DNA of 64,000 nucleotides from Dama dama (taxonomy: Eukaryota; Chordata; Mammalia; Artiodactyla; Cervidae), in the NCBI RefSeq assembly GCF_033118175.1, contig NC_083697.1, forward strand, positions 27,316,001 through 27,380,000, written 5' to 3'. Both the position numbers and the translations under genes were made by a program. This document shows, piece by piece, positions 46,341 through 60,008 of the stretch. The notes beneath the pieces are model-generated. The model saw nothing but the letters and a program-made list of their open reading frames with translations. It had not been told where the DNA came from and did no database searches. Position 1 is the first letter of the stretch, and each line of letters starts with the position of its first letter.

Positions 46341-46869
46341 TTTTAGCTTTAAATATTTTTTTGCCAGTTGTTTCTAGGAGCAGCAACAGCAGTGGCGTGT
46401 TTTGCCATGCATCTTTCCGTAGAGACTTGATGCCAAGTTTTACGAGACTAAAAGATGGCGATGCATCCGGCAGTTACCTTCCGTTGTATTGTTCTAAGAG
46501 GGGAAGATGTTAGGAGAGTTTCAATTAATCTTTTGAGCACTATATTAGAGTAGTGGTTATGCACTTGCATTGCTTACAAACGAACTGTACAGAAGGGTAT
46601 ACCTCCCAAATCCTTAGTGTAGTTGACTTGTCTTGGGTGGCACTGTAAGACGGAGTACTCAGAGTAGTTGAAACATGCAGAATCTGTTGGATAACTTTTT
46701 TTTTTCTTTCTTTAAACAGTGTTTTCTAGGATACAGGCTAGAGTATCATATCTTAGGTGAGAAATTCATGACTGACTTCCCCCCCGCCCCCCAGCCCAAC
46801 ATGGGCTTTTTTTGTTTGTATGTATTTTTTTGTTTGCCTATTTTTCTGCTTCTTTTTTCATAGAAAAAA

Positions 46870-46886
46870 AATAAACACTTAATAAA
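46870..46886 (+). terminator. Tandem poly(A) signals, two AATAAA
   Basis: AATAAA at 46870-46875 and 46881-46886, followed by a GT/T-rich stretch (46910-46940). This is a good candidate proximal cleavage site for CXXC4. Confidence 0.5.
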
Positions 46887-49856
46887 ACATATCCAATTGT
46901 TTAAATTCCATGTGTGATATTAAAAGTGTAGTTTTGTTTTAAAATTTGATTACATAAAGGCCTCCTGCCTCGAGACATGGCTGGGTACATTTTTAAGTTC
47001 AAAAAAGTGAAACACATTCATGGAAGTGAGGCTGTTAAATCTCTTTTGATCTTCCTTTCTCACAGCCTCCCAGTTAAAACCGTGGCCTTCTCCTAGGCCC
47101 TCCGTGAAATGTTCCATGGTTCCCATTCCCCTTCTCGTCACCATCACCAGATGCTTCCATTCCTGAGAAGGCAGGGCCACAGTCTGTGGAATTCCATAAA
47201 TGCAAACAGCCCCCAAACAAAAGGAGCTAATGTTTCATAGGACCTGAGCTACCTTTTCTCATAATGTTTGGTTTTCTTCTGCAGTCAGTGTTCTTTAGGC
47301 TGGCCCATTAGGACAGATGTTTGTGGTGGCATGATCCCTACGAGTTTTAGTTCTCCTCTCTCTCTCTCTTTTTTTCCCCCAGATTATAAAGACTGTTTTC
47401 AGCTTCAGAAATAAGACAGAGTTTAGCAAAAACACATAGAGTATGCCAGTTGCCATATTACTGTATCTTTTTGTTTTCTAGTCAGTAGCCAGTTGTTTTA
47501 GCCTGTGACATCCATTGACCTGCTGAAAACTTAGCAACATGGATCAGGTGAAGAAAAATAACTTGAGAAGGGAGAGGGTGATGAAAGGAACAAAGTTTTA
47601 GAAAGACTAGCAGATGAATAATTTAAAAAGGCTAGTTGTAGTTTTGAATGGGAAAAATACAGACAGAGGAGGTTTTTTTTTTAAAGCAGAAGGAGCACTT
47701 CATTGGTAGAGTGCTGGCAAGTCGGGGAGAAGGTACTTACAAATGCCAGTGTGAAAACCAGTGTGACTTACTTTGCCTAGAGTATGGATACAAGGTCTAC
47801 AGTTACTGTCAAATAGCTTTTTTAAAGAAAATTCACTGTTTTACACTTATCCATGTTTAGAGAAGAAAATTATATGATCGCAAATTAAAACATGCTGTAT
47901 ATTAATTTTGAGATAGCTTTCTACTTGATGTATATTCCTTTGAAGGTTCTAGTTAGAAGTTCTATTTCTGCTGTGGGACCAATAAGAGCTATATGAGTTC
48001 TTTCTTGTTCCATTTTTAATTTTATTTGACTTTTTTAAACCAATTTGCTAATGAATTACAAGTAAGTGAAAACTTACTTTCACACTTGAATGGTAAGCTT
48101 GCCTTGCTTTTTGGAAAATGATCATTGTTATTACAGAATTGAAACAAACTTTTATTCAGGCTGCATTAAGCATACGGTAACATATGAAGATCTCATTGCA
48201 ATGTACTGTGAGTCTCAAATACATGCTAGTATTGCATGTCTTGATGTGTTTTTGTTTGTTTTCTTAAAGAATGAATGAATTTGTATATTGTAAAATGTGA
48301 TTTTTTACATGTGAATTCAATTTTTTAGTGAAATAATCTGTTAATTATTGATATGGGGAAGTGCAGCTTTTCTTAAATTCCTTATGTGTTTTTATTCCTG
48401 ATGTTGTCCTTTTTTTAGCCACCCATTTTTTAATGCTTTGGGTTAAGCTATTTATGTAATGGAGGGTGCATATAAGGTTCCCTTTGGTGATGCTGAAGAA
48501 CGGTATCACTCCTCTGGCCTCCCCTCAATTTTCTCACTTAGAAGTTTATGTATTGAGAACTTATAAAGCATATCACGGCAGCACAAAGGGAGTGATTGAA
48601 AGATTTACACTTTTCATGATTCTTAAATACCAATGAAGTGTAACTTTTAAAAATTCCTTGCTGTATGTTTCATATTCAGAATCAAGAAAATTCAGAAGAT
48701 AGCAATCAGCTGTAGGTCATGTGGGCTATCTTTACAACTTAAAAATTACATCTCAGATAAGCCAAATAAAAAACTTGGTGTGCGAGGTCACGTACAGAGG
48801 AATCTTGCCTTCTCTAGGTGTAGGTGAGAAAATGCCATCGTGTGTCTGCATCTGGGGAGACTATGGAAAGTACTTGGGCTGATGCCAAGTAGTGCAGTGG
48901 GCCCATCCCTTTGTCGGCTCTCACTCAGCACCCTAACATCACAAGAACATCAGAGTGCTAATGTCTCTCTTTCCAGGGTTTCAACCCAAAGTGGCTTTCT
49001 GATGGATTCTGCCTGTCTGTGCACAAGTGGAGGGCATATTTACAAACTAGCAGTATGTCCATTCTTGGGAGGGAGAACAGTAATAGGCTTCCTCCTATAA
49101 GAATATATAGAAGTGTCTCCTGTTGCTTAATTCCCAACACCCAACTTTCTTCTAAACACATTCATAGGAAGCAAGAGATGGAATACTTCCTATGAATTAA
49201 TATTAAGCAGTCACTAAAAGAAAGGAATATTCTCTTCCTTTCATTCAGAACCCCTGGCATGTAAGTTGTACAATACTAAAGCATATAAAGTCTTTAAGCT
49301 GATTGTCTCTGTAATCAAATAATGAAAAAAAGAAAGCAGTTAATTGAACACACTATTCAGGGTCAAATATGTTCAGCAAAAAACCGTTGTGGGTCTTTGA
49401 TCATGGCTAGATTCACAGTGATATCACACAGTTGGTTCTCATGTAACAGCTAAATGTTTCAGATTTTGTTTTTATTAAATTTGGCAGTTTCACACTGAGA
49501 TCTGTATTCCTAGTGAATAAAAGACAGTTACTATGTTAGGAGGGATTTCATTTTCACAATTGCAAGGAAGTCAGAGAGATTTCAGGAACATGGGCCACAA
49601 AATGTACTCCTTTCACAGTGTTCTCCTATTCTGAACTGTGCAGTTATCTATTAAATTTTCTAATAGATATTTGTGTAAGGTGTATGTATGCTTGTGCAAT
49701 TATTAAAAAAGCAGTTTTGGAAAACAGTGTATTTATTAAAGAAAATTACTTATGGGGCATGTACAAAACTGTAAAAAAAAAAAAAAAAAAACCTTAAAAA
49801 AAAAACACATTCAATTTGCCCAGTAAAGTTGTTTTTGTGAAATTTCTGTGTTGTTG

Positions 49857-49862
49857 AATAAA
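49857..49862 (+). terminator. Candidate distal poly(A) signal AATAAA
   Basis: AATAAA followed by T/GT-rich sequence (49885-49920). It would define a 3' UTR of about 4 kb. An A19 tract at 49773-49791 just upstream may cause internal priming in cDNA data. Confidence 0.45.
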
Positions 49863-49889
49863 GGACTTTAGTATTCAAAAGATCTCTTT

Positions 49890-52435
49890 TTCCATGAACA
49901 AATTTTTATTTGTGAGATTTTAAATAACCAGCATTTTATCCTGAAAGTCTAATTCTGTTTATGATAAAAACATTTTTCATTCTAAACTTGCTTCTACATC
50001 AGCAGAATGAATACTGTATATAAAATTTTCATAAAATATTCCAGTTTTGTTCATCTTTTTTCTTCATATATTTTTGTCTTTCTTATATATTTAAAGGAAA
50101 GAAAGAACGTGATGCCTTTCATATTTCTAAAGGAGATATTCTTGTTGAAAGCTTTAAAAGTTCCCCAAAATAGAGGAAGTAAAGAGTATATCCAAACTTT
50201 CTTCCTTCCTTCATCATAAGAGTGCCGCGAGAAAGCTTTCCATGAACTCCTTGTGCTGTGAATGAAAAGTCTTGGTGATAATACTTAAAAGCATTAAAGT
50301 ACATGAAGAAATGCACAACACTGGAATTCTACCTTCAGCCACTCCCAGCAATACTCAGGTTACTTTTTTATTGTAGAATATCGTGGTCCACCCTGCTTAT
50401 TATTTGGTGGTGAAGGCACTTAACTATTACTTCGCTGCTTCCCAGAACAAAGATCTAATTTTTTTTTTGCTGCTTCATAAACTACGAGAAATGTAGAACA
50501 CAGTATTACATCTTGGAAATCATTAATATGGTTCCAAACACGGAGCATTAGACAATTGAAAGAGTTCATGGTCACAGAAAAAAAGACCACATGAGAAGAT
50601 TTTTGTCAGTGTTATAAATTTCAAGATGTGTTCTGTTAGAATAATATCACTAGTATAAAATATTTTGGCCATGGCAGCAGAATTGGATTATATAGTGTGA
50701 GAAAGACGAATTAGGTAACTGGAATCATGAGAGTTTCTGGGTATTCAGCAATTTTGCAGGTGAGTTGCTTTGCTTCTTTATTATATTTTGGTGTAAGCAA
50801 CAATATGGCAAAACCGGATTTTCATGATAATACTTTCCTTACTTGACATCTTCAAGGATACAAATGCTTTGAGGTTTATATGTAATGATAAGAGAATAAT
50901 TCTTCAAAATAGCTTGAATTAACCAAAAAGGGAAGACAGCGGAACTCTATAACTTATTTAGACATTGAACCAGATAATTTCATATGGTTTCTGGAAAATA
51001 ATGCACATTTTTAAGTGTCTTTATTGGTATCAGTTGTTTTAGTTTACATGTTTTATGCAGAAGTTATTCCCCATTTTATTTCTACTCTTTTTTTGATGGA
51101 GAAAAAAAATGTTATTTGAAATAAACACAGTGAACACAAATTGAGATTTTATTTGCATACATATAAGTATAGGTATATAGGCATTTTTGCTTATTTGTAA
51201 GTTTTGTTACTAATCTTTTAATAACTTGGTTTAAGATCTATCTTTATGTCTTTGCAATTCAGAATTTTTTGGCCATTTTTTAAGTCAATATTTCTTATTT
51301 TCCATGTATTTATATAAAATGGAATGTCAACTGAACTGTCTTTTCATTCTAAGTCTGTGCTTTGTTTACAATATGTTTCTTATGACAAAATCATTCTGGT
51401 TAGCAGGTGTTGTAATTTCACAAATTGGAAGCAGTGTCCATGTCTCTTTCCAAGAACAGTACTTTTAAAAGTCATTCTAATCATGTACAAAACTACATGT
51501 AAAGCATTCTTAATATGGGACTGAATTACTGACTTCTTTAATAATTAGATATTAGGAGAATCTGGTTGCTTGGTTTGAATTATGATCTTCTGCTTACAAC
51601 TTTTCTGAAAAGTGATCTTCTGTTTAAAATTATATGGCTTCAGAAAAATTGCACAGTTGGAAGGAAGGTTAGAAAAGAAAAACATTTAAATGGCACTGTT
51701 CAACCTTTGATATAATCATAAAACATATGTAGCTGAAAATTCTTATTATGCCCATCAAAACCTTTTCTCACTTTTCATGAATTACCATGTAATTTCATTC
51801 ATACTTTTAATTACTTATAAATATTTAGTTTTATTAATATTGAATTAATGTAGGGGGCCATGGAGATAGATTAATCTGTGTGCGCATATATATGTGTTGT
51901 TTTTAGCTGACAATTCAATTCATGCTTCCAGTAGCTAAGGGTCAGTGTAGGTTATTAAACATCTTTCGTGTAAAAGATTCTGCCACCATTCAATTACAGT
52001 TGCAGTTGAACTTAATGACTCAACATCTTATAATACTTCATATCTTCTCTGGCAATCAAGGAATTTGGGGAAGTCTACATTAAATCTTTTGAGCATTTTA
52101 GGGGTGTTTTAATAATTTAATATTTCACTGCGTCCCACTTGCAGTCATCTGGAACAGTTTTGAAAATTATTTACACAAATTGCTCCCCCAATATATTATT
52201 TTCTTCATATAATTTGGACATTTTAGATATATTTATGTATTATTGAGATGTCTATTTATACATATGTATGTTTGAGCTTCAAGTGCACATGCAAACACTA
52301 ATAGATTATTTAATCTGTAGCTTATATACTTTGATCATAGGAAAAGACCTCTATCCCTCTAAAATTTGTGATGTCTATGGAGCAGCAGCAAGAAGAACAT
52401 TGTGAATAATTTTTGTGTTTGCAAACCAGCAATTG
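49890..52435. other. Downstream intergenic AT-rich sequence
   Basis: I see no gene or recognised ruminant repeat. It may include an extended 3' UTR if a later signal is used. Confidence 0.4.
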
Positions 52436-52439
52436 ATTT

Positions 52440-53340
52440 GATTTTTCATTTATTCAATAAGAATTATTGTGATCTTCAATGTGCCAACTACTGGAGATAT
52501 CAAAATAAATAAAACGTTCCCCCTGACACATTTACCATCATCATGAAAGTCAACCGAGTGATTGAAATAAATACACTAATAAACAAAGTCAGTGGAAAGT
52601 GTTTGTGTTGAACGGAACAGGCATCATGTGAATGCATGGCAAGAGATGGTAGAGTGAAGCTTTTTCATTTCAAGCTTTTCCCTGTTGAAAGAAGAGGGTA
52701 AGGCTCAAGTAAATACTCTGGGGTTTGTAAAACCTGAGGTTAAAGTAGTGAACCAAAGAGACTGGAATGGCAGAAGAAAGAAAGAGGAAGGTTCAAAGAA
52801 CCTGAGACATGCCACCTTCCTAGTCTGAGTTGCTGTCGTTTCTCGTGGGGGCCACTTGAATCACTACCACAGTATTCTCTTTCCATTCATTCCTGTCAAT
52901 TTTCAAACATTTTCTATGTTGCAGCCTAAGCAGTTCTTTTAAAACACATACACACAAAGTTCTTGAGATTCCATGCTCATTGTCAGTGATCTCCCATTGC
53001 TCTTAGAATAAGATCCTAAATGTGGTTGCAAGGAACTTGCAATTTAGCTCTGCAGTCTCATCCCATTTCATGCCATCCCTTTCTCAGTGCTCCAGCCATT
53101 TAGACTTTCTTCCATCCTCATACTTGCAAGATGGGTCTTGCCTCTCACCTCAAGACATTTTGTTCATTTTGTTATTAATATCTGGAATTTTAGTTCCTTC
53201 TCTCTTTTCCTGGGTAATGCCTCTTTATTCTTCAGAAATTAGCTAATGCTTCACTTTTACAAGAAACTTCTCAACTTTTATGACTTTGTTAAATTCACGT
53301 ATTACAGGCTCTAAAGTAACTTGTACCTCTTCAAAGCCCT
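52440..53340 (+). repeat. Old mammalian repeats including L2-like sequence
   Basis: 52440-52600 echoes the start of the ancient repeat also seen at 3740 and 53345. 52960-53340 ('ctcagtgctccagccattta', 'cttctttattcttcagaaa') has the word order of L2 3' sequence. Both assignments are approximate. Confidence 0.45.
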
Positions 53341-53344
53341 TATT

Positions 53345-54720
53345 AATGAATTAATTCACTCAATAAAGAGAGATTACACATTTATCATGTGCTCGTCTCT
53401 CTTCTAGGCAGCTAGAATATGTTCATAAGCACATAGGACAGAAATTTGTGTTCTCTTAGGGTTCGTATTCTAGTGGAAAGAGAAAGGTCATAAAGAAGTA
53501 AATAAATATGTCATATAGTAATATATAATTTGAATACAAATAAGGAGAGAAAATGAGATTAGATATTGCAAATGGGGGGAGAGGATGTGGAAGAGAGTTG
53601 GAATTTTAAATGAGTAGTTAGGGAAAGCCTAACAAGAGAAGGTAACATTTGCGGTATGGCCTGAAGGAGGCAAGGGGCTTCCCTGGTTGTGCTGGTGGTA
53701 AAGAACCTGCCCACCAATGTAGGTTCGATTCCTGGGTTAGGAAGATCCCCTGGAGAAGGAAATGGCGACCCACTCCAGTATTCTTGCCCGGAGAACCACA
53801 TGGACAGAGGAACCTGGCAGGCTACAGTCCACAGGGTCGCAAAGAGTCAGGCATGAAAAGTGAGTTAGCATGCATGCTGAAGGAGGCAATTAAGTAGGTG
53901 AGTAAGCAGTGTGGATATCTTGGAAACAGCCTACCTGGCAAAGGGAATATCAAGTAACAAGACCATGTGACAAGAAAAGGCCTGGAGTTTTCAGAGACCA
54001 GCAAAGTTTTCAAGGACCAGAAGTCATGGTGTCTGGAGTGCAATGGGTAAGAGAGAGAATAGTAGGCAATATTAGAGGAGGAACAGAGACAAGACCGTGC
54101 TGTGTCACATTAAGGACTTTGACCTTTACTCAGAGTGAGAAGGGAAATATTTGGAGGGTTTAGTTGGAGAGAGACATGATCCAACCTATAAAAGGACTAC
54201 TTTGACTACTGAGTTGGATTAAGAAAAAGACTACAGAAGGTCAGGAATGGAAGAAAGGAGACCAGTCTGGGGAGACCATCGCCATATCCAAGTGAAAGAA
54301 AGTGGTGGAAGTAGAGTGGCAGCCTTGGAGGTTGTAAAAAAAAGGTTGAATTCAGCACTTCGTTGGAAATGAAGGAAATAGAATTTGTATAGACAGGTAG
54401 AGCTTTAGGTATGTAAGAACAAGAGAAATTACTAATAACTCCAAGGCCTTTGATGTGAATAACTGGAAAAGTGAAGTGACCCTTCCCTTAACTGAAAAGC
54501 AAAGGCTGAATTTTGGGTTTAGATGTGCTAAGTTTGAGCTGCTTCTCAAACATTCAAGATGTCAAGCATACAACTGGATCTATGGACTTGGAGTTCAAGG
54601 TAGATTTATAGGCTGGTGATATAAATTTTAAAATAATGAGCCTGGATGAGATTATCCAAGGAGCGAGTGTGGATAAATAAAAGAGAGGAAGGGCAAAGAC
54701 TGAGATCCAGGACTCACCTA
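53345..54720 (+). repeat. Long ancient mammalian repeat, split by a SINE
   Basis: Landmarks in order: 'catgtgctcgtctctcttct', 'cgtattctagtggaaagag', 'caagaccatgtgacaagaaa', 'gacatgatccaacctataaa', 'tgctaagtttgagctgcttc', 'gcctggatgagattatccaa', 'gcgagtgtggataaataaa'. The same order appears at 8255-8970. A Bov-tA at 53674-53876 is inserted in it. Family name not assigned. Confidence 0.55.
53674..53876 (+). repeat. Bov-tA SINE
   Basis: Forward copy starting at 'ggggcttccctggttgtgct' with box B 'ggttcgattcctgg'. A 13-bp target duplication CTGAAGGAGGCAA flanks it (53661-53673 and 53877-53889). Confidence 0.95.
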
Positions 54721-54805
54721 CCACAGTTGTATGTTCACCTTCATTCTAATCATTATTTGATTAGTGCCCTTCTTCCATACTGACAAAGTAAAGAAGAAAT
54801 GGAAA

Positions 54806-55011
54806 GTGAAGTCGTTCAGTCATGTCCAACTCTTTCTGACCGTCTGGACTATACCCTACCAGGCTCCTCCGTCCATGAGATTTTCCAGGCAAGAATACTG
54901 GAGTAGGTTGCCATTTCCTTCTCCAGGGTATCTTCCCAACCGAGGGATCGAACCCAGGTCTCCCACATTGCAGGCAGACTCCTTACCGTCTGAGCCACCA
55001 GGGAAGTCCAG
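54806..55011 (-). repeat. Bov-tA SINE
   Basis: Reverse copy from 'gtcgttcagtcatgtccaac' to 'gagccaccagggaagtcc'. A perfect 14-bp target duplication AGAAGAAATGGAAA flanks it (54792-54805 and 55012-55025), so it is a fairly young insertion. Confidence 0.95.
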
Positions 55012-55025
55012 AGAAGAAATGGAAA

Positions 55026-55845
55026 CCCAAGAAAAACTTCTACAGGTGAATTCTTCCATTTCCCCCTCTTCCCAGTGACCCATATTCTTTTGACCTTTTG
55101 TTACCTCAATCCTTACCCATCATCCACAAGTGACTGATTATTCATCCCCCTCAATTTATCCCATCTTCACTGCATGCAAAAGCTTAAATTTATTATTTGT
55201 ATTTGTTCACAAACATTCTAATGCAATAATTATATACGACAATCTTTTCTCCTAACACATATGTAAATACATGAAGTTCAAAGTTTAATGCTGACCAAAA
55301 TTAGTGCATTAAAAAAATTAAGCATAATTCTGTACTCAGTATAATTTATTTGTCTGTTTTTATATTCTTTGTTAGAAATTCCATCAAAGGATATAAAATC
55401 ATTCTCTCTTATTTAACATCTCTGGAAACCTAAATGTTTGAGAAGAAAGTGGATAGATATTAAAACTACAAATTGAGAATTAAGATTGTTTAGTTGACTC
55501 CCAGTCACAAGAAAGGAATAAGGTTTTCAAATTTGTCTAAACTTTCTTCATGAGGAGCAAGCTGGCTCATGACTATAAAAATGAGAATGAAATTTTCTTA
55601 ATATTCATTGTTTTTCTTCTTTGCCCTTGATTCTTTACACAGATAGTCATGCCTATTTTCATTAAAAGCCTAAATGCACTTCAGAAAGCATGACTAGAAG
55701 TGTTCCTTCATTATTGTATACATGAGAAAGCATTTTGTACCAGAATTTCCTTAGACCCGAGTTTCCATTTCAAACCTACCATTTGACAGAAATTTCTGTA
55801 TCTCACAAGTTCCCCACTGAATCCTTATCACCAGAGTTCTGAGGA
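55026..55845. other. Intergenic, nothing recognised
   Basis: AT-rich sequence with no gene or named repeat visible. Confidence 0.45.
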
Positions 55846-55854
55846 TTAAACAAT

Positions 55855-57743
55855 CAGTTCAGTTCAGTCGCTCAGTTGTGTCTGACTCTTTGCAAGCCCA
55901 AGGGCTGCAGCATGCCAAGCCTCCATCACCAACTCCCAGAGTTTACTCAAACTCATGTCCATTGAGTCAGTGATGCCACCCAACCATCTCATCCTCTGTC
56001 GTCCCCTTCTCCTCCCACCTTCAATCTTTCCCAGCATCAGGGACTTTTCAAATGAGTCAGCTCTGCCTATCAAGTGGCTAAAGTATTGGAGCTGCAGCTT
56101 CAGGACTGATCTCCTTTAGGGTGGGCTGGTTGGATCTCCTTGCAGTCCAAGGGACTCTCAAGAGTCTTCTCCAACACCACAGTTCAAAAGCATCAATTCT
56201 TCAGCACTCAGCTTTCTTTATAGTCCAACTCTCACATCCATACCTGACTACTGAAAAACTATAGCTTTGATTAGATGGACCTTTGTTGGCAAAGTAATGT
56301 CTCTACTTTTTAATATGCTGTCTAGGTTGGTCATAACTTTCCTTCCAAGGAGCAAGAGTCTTTTAATTTCATGGCTGCAGTCACCATCTGCAGTGATTTT
56401 GGAGCCCCGCAAAATAAAGTTTGTCACTGTTTCCATTGTTTCCCCATCTGTTTGCCATGAAGTGATGGGACCAGATGCCATGATCTTAGTTTTCTGAATG
56501 TTGAGTTTTAAGCCAACTTTTTCACTCTCCTCTTTCACTTTGATCAAGAGGCTCTTTAGTTCTTCTTCACTTTCTGCCATGAGGGTGGTGTCATCTGCAT
56601 ATCTGAGGTTATTGATATTTCTCCTGGCAGGCTTGATTCCAGCTTATGTTTCATCCAGCCTGGCATTTTGCATGATGTAGTCTGCATATGTGAAATAAGC
56701 AGGGTGACATTATGTAGCGTTGAGGTACTCCTTTACTGATTTGGAACCAGTCCATTGTTCCATGTCCTGTTCTATCTGTTGCTTCGTGACCTGCATACAG
56801 ATTTCTCATGAGGCCAGTAAGGCACTCTGGTATTCCCATCTCTTTCAGAATTTTCCTCAGTTTGTTGTGATCCACACAATCAAAGGCTTTGGTATAGTCA
56901 ATAAAGCAGAAGTAGATGTTTTTCTGAAATGCTCTTGCTTTTTCAATGATCCAGCAGATGTTGGCAATTTGGTCTCTGGTTCCTCTGCCTTTTCTAAATC
57001 TAGCTTGAACATCTGGAAGTTCTTGTTTCACATACTGTTGAGACTTGACTTGGAGAATTTTGAGCATTACTTTGCTAGCGTGTGAGATGAGTGCAATTGT
57101 GCGATAGTTTGAACATTCTTTGGCATTGCCTTTCTTTGGGATTGGAATGAAAACTGACCTTTTCCAGTCCTGTGGCCACTGTTGAGTGTTCCAAATTTGC
57201 TGGCATACTGAGTGTAGCACTTTCACAGAATCATCTTTTAGGATTTGAAATAGCTCAACTGGAATTCCATCACCTCCACTAGCTTTCTTCTTATTGATGC
57301 TTCCTAAGGCACACGACTTCACATTCTAGGATGTCTGGCTCTAGGTGAGTGATCACACCATTGTGGTTATCTGGGTCATGAAGATCTTTTTTGTATAGTT
57401 CTGTGTGTTCTTGCCACCTCTTCTTAACATCTTTTGCTTCTGTTAGCTCCATACCATTTCTGTCCTTTATTGTGCCAATCTGTGCATGAAATGTTCCCTT
57501 GGTATCTCTAACTTTCCTAAGAGATCTCTAGTCTTTCCCATTCTTTTGTTTTTATCTATTTCTTTGCATTGATCACTGAGAAAGGCTTTCTTATCTCTCC
57601 TTACTAGTCTTTGGAACTCTGCATTCAAATGGGTATATCTTTCCTCTTCTCCTTTTCTCCTTTCACTTCTCTTCTTTTCACAGCTATTTGTAAGGTCTCC
57701 TCAGACAACCATTTTGCCTTTTTGCATTTCTTTGAAACAATGG
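55855..57743 (-). repeat. BovB LINE, 5' truncated, about 1.9 kb
   Basis: Reading on the - strand, this is the RT region through the 3' end. 56651-57322 is open for 223 codons and has 'FIDYTKAFDCVDHNKL' (RT domain) and 'MGIPECLTGLMRNLYAG'. The catalytic YADD lies at 56590-56601 but in another frame, after a frameshift or small deletion. 56248-56580 encodes 'KVGLKLNIQKTKIMASGP' and 'LLLGRKVMT'. The 3' end is at 55855-55865. A 9-bp duplication TTAAACAAT flanks it (55846-55854 and 57744-57752). It cannot make a complete RT. Confidence 0.95.
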
Positions 57744-57754
57744 TTAAACAATGA

Positions 57755-59000
57755 GTAGTTCCAAATCTGAAAGAAACAAATGGTAATTATTTCAGTCCTT
57801 TAAAATCTCAAGGACCCTCAATATATTCAAAACAGGAAAACAAGCAATGACTACAACAAAAACTGAAATGCTTGATTTCACAGTTTGATGGAAAATGTTG
57901 AGACACATACGAAATGTGAAGAATAAAAAAACTGAAAAAAATTTAGTGGTAAAACTACAATTTGACATTTTCTTAGGCAATTTGAGCAACTTTGTCCCCA
58001 TGGATAGATGTAGAACTTCTGAGGGTTATCGACAGATTCATCACTAAGAAAAACATTACATAAGTCTGCACTCTATCTGTTGCATCGAGTAACGGTTAAT
58101 TTACACCCTGAATTATTAAATGCACTCCCATACTCTGACAAAATTGTAAACCTGAGGAAACGCAGTACTTTCCAGTTTTATAAAGTCTGTTCGAGAGTTT
58201 CTTAAGTGGCTAATTTAGAGGAAGCTGGCACACAATTTGAAGATGTAATTTGAGTCATGGCTGATGATATACTTTTACTTGTTTAGCCTTTTATGCAGCT
58301 TGTTTGCATTACTTGAACAGATTTGCTGTTTCTATTCTAACTGCATTGTGTATGGCATGAGGAATGCTGATTAATTCTTGTCCGTAATCATCACAACTCT
58401 GCCAATGTTGAACATATACATCCTTCATTACATAATCTATGTATGCATTCCTTATGTTATTAGTGGGAGTAGCATGTAATAGGTAAACAAACCTGTTCTT
58501 GATTTAAATTAAAAGTCACTGTTGATCCTTTTCCATCTTTAACAGAAACTGCCTTAGATGGAGGAATCTGGCATAGGTTTTATCTGTTTCAAGTAGCTTT
58601 AATTAGAATTCTTTAATTGTCCCTACAGCTGCCACCAATAGTAAACTCTAAAATATCAATTGTAATTGGAAGATAAATTTGCATTTTATTCATGACATAA
58701 AGTTAATATGCCTCACTTTGTAAATTTTGAGACAGTGGGGCTATTCACTGCCTTTGGAGTGTCCCTGAATAGCCCTTTTCAATCATTTTGATACTTACAT
58801 TGTAGGTGACTGTCTCATCTACTTACCTTTAAAAAGAGAATTAAGTAAACAATGACTCCTAGGTGAGCCTTATTTAATAAATTACTTACTGGTTTATTCA
58901 GAGACTCCTGAGGAAATAGGTTCTTAAATGATGGGTTGTAGTTTGAAAAAGGCATTTCACTAGAAGTCCTAAAGCATTTAAAAGGAAGTAAAGTATGTCA
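57755..59000. other. Intergenic, repeat-free; candidate conserved region at 58180-58780
   Basis: No ruminant insertion is visible. 58180-58780 includes CAGCTG, ATTA-type homeodomain cores and TAAACAAAC (forkhead-like). This looks like possible regulatory DNA, but sequence alone cannot show conservation. Confidence 0.3.
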
Positions 59001-59007
59001 CTCTTTA

Positions 59008-59229
59008 TGTGTGCATGCTAATCCCTTCAGTCATGTTTGACTCTTTGGGACACTATGGACTGTAGCCCGCCAGGCTCCTCTGTCCATGGGATTTTCCAGG
59101 CAAGAGTACTGGAGAGGGTTGCCATGCCCTCCTCCAGGGGATCTTCCCAACTCAGGGATCAAATCCACGTCCCTCAAGTCTTCTGCATTGGCAGGCATGT
59201 TCTTTACCACTGGCACCCCCTGGGAAGCC
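59008..59229 (-). repeat. Bov-tA SINE
   Basis: Reverse copy from 'gctaatcccttcagtcatgt' to 'ggcaccccctgggaagcc', flanked by CACTCTTTA (58999-59007 and 59230-59238). Confidence 0.93.
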
Positions 59230-59239
59230 CACTCTTTAC

Positions 59240-60000
59240 TCGCCTAGTCAAATTACAACTGCAAAGTTGTATAAAGGATGAAAAAATAAATAGCAGATAA
59301 TGAAAAATCTAGTGTATCCATATCTTCATAAGTATATTTCCAAATTTCTCAGGCTTTTCTTGAGTTGCTAAGTTGGAACCACAAATCAGATGGTTAGATT
59401 CAATATAATTAGCTTCCTGTTTTCTAACTGAGTAAATGAAGTACTGGCTTATATGAAAATCATTTTGTTAAGAATTTTTTATTTCAGCAAGTCACTTTAA
59501 GGTAAAAACTGTAACTACTCACAATGGTAGGAATGAAAGGAAACAATGAAAGGAATTTATTACGTCAGGTAATTGAAAAGTCCTAAGGAAAGACTCAGAC
59601 CTCTCTGCCTGGAGTACTGTTTAGTTGGTTTTGTTTTGAGGCCTTAGTGATTTATGTTTTGGCCAATACTGCCTGTAAATGTTTACCTTCCATTGCTAGG
59701 AATTTGTGTAAAGGGAAAACTTTTCTTTCCTGACAAGTTTAGCAAATATCCCGGAGCTAATTCTTGGTGAATCCAATTGGCCTATACTGGATTTTGTGTC
59801 CAACACTTAGCTAGTCCCTGTAAAGAGTGAAGCGCTGGTTTATCTTATACAAATGTAATGTGAAAACTTTTGTTTAATCTTAACCTGTCCTTAAGATCTG
59901 GGTGGAGATCAGCCTCTCCCTACCACATTTACTGGGAAGGAATTAATAGTAGTCTCCAGGGAAAATCAGGGTAATGACAGAAACAAAAAGGGAAATAGGT
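59240..60000. other. Intergenic, nothing recognised
   Basis: AT-rich sequence without identifiable gene or repeat. Confidence 0.45.
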
Positions 60001-60008
60001 ACCAAGGG

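Larger units (their letters stand above)
45825..49885 (+). other. CXXC4: CXXC4 3' UTR (longest plausible extent)
   Basis: Sequence after the stop is AT-rich, free of recognised ruminant repeats, and holds candidate poly(A) signals at 46335, 46870, 46881 and 49857. Short A-runs occur at 45959-45971 and 49773-49791. The end at about 49885 assumes use of the last signal. Where most transcripts end cannot be read from sequence. Confidence 0.5.
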
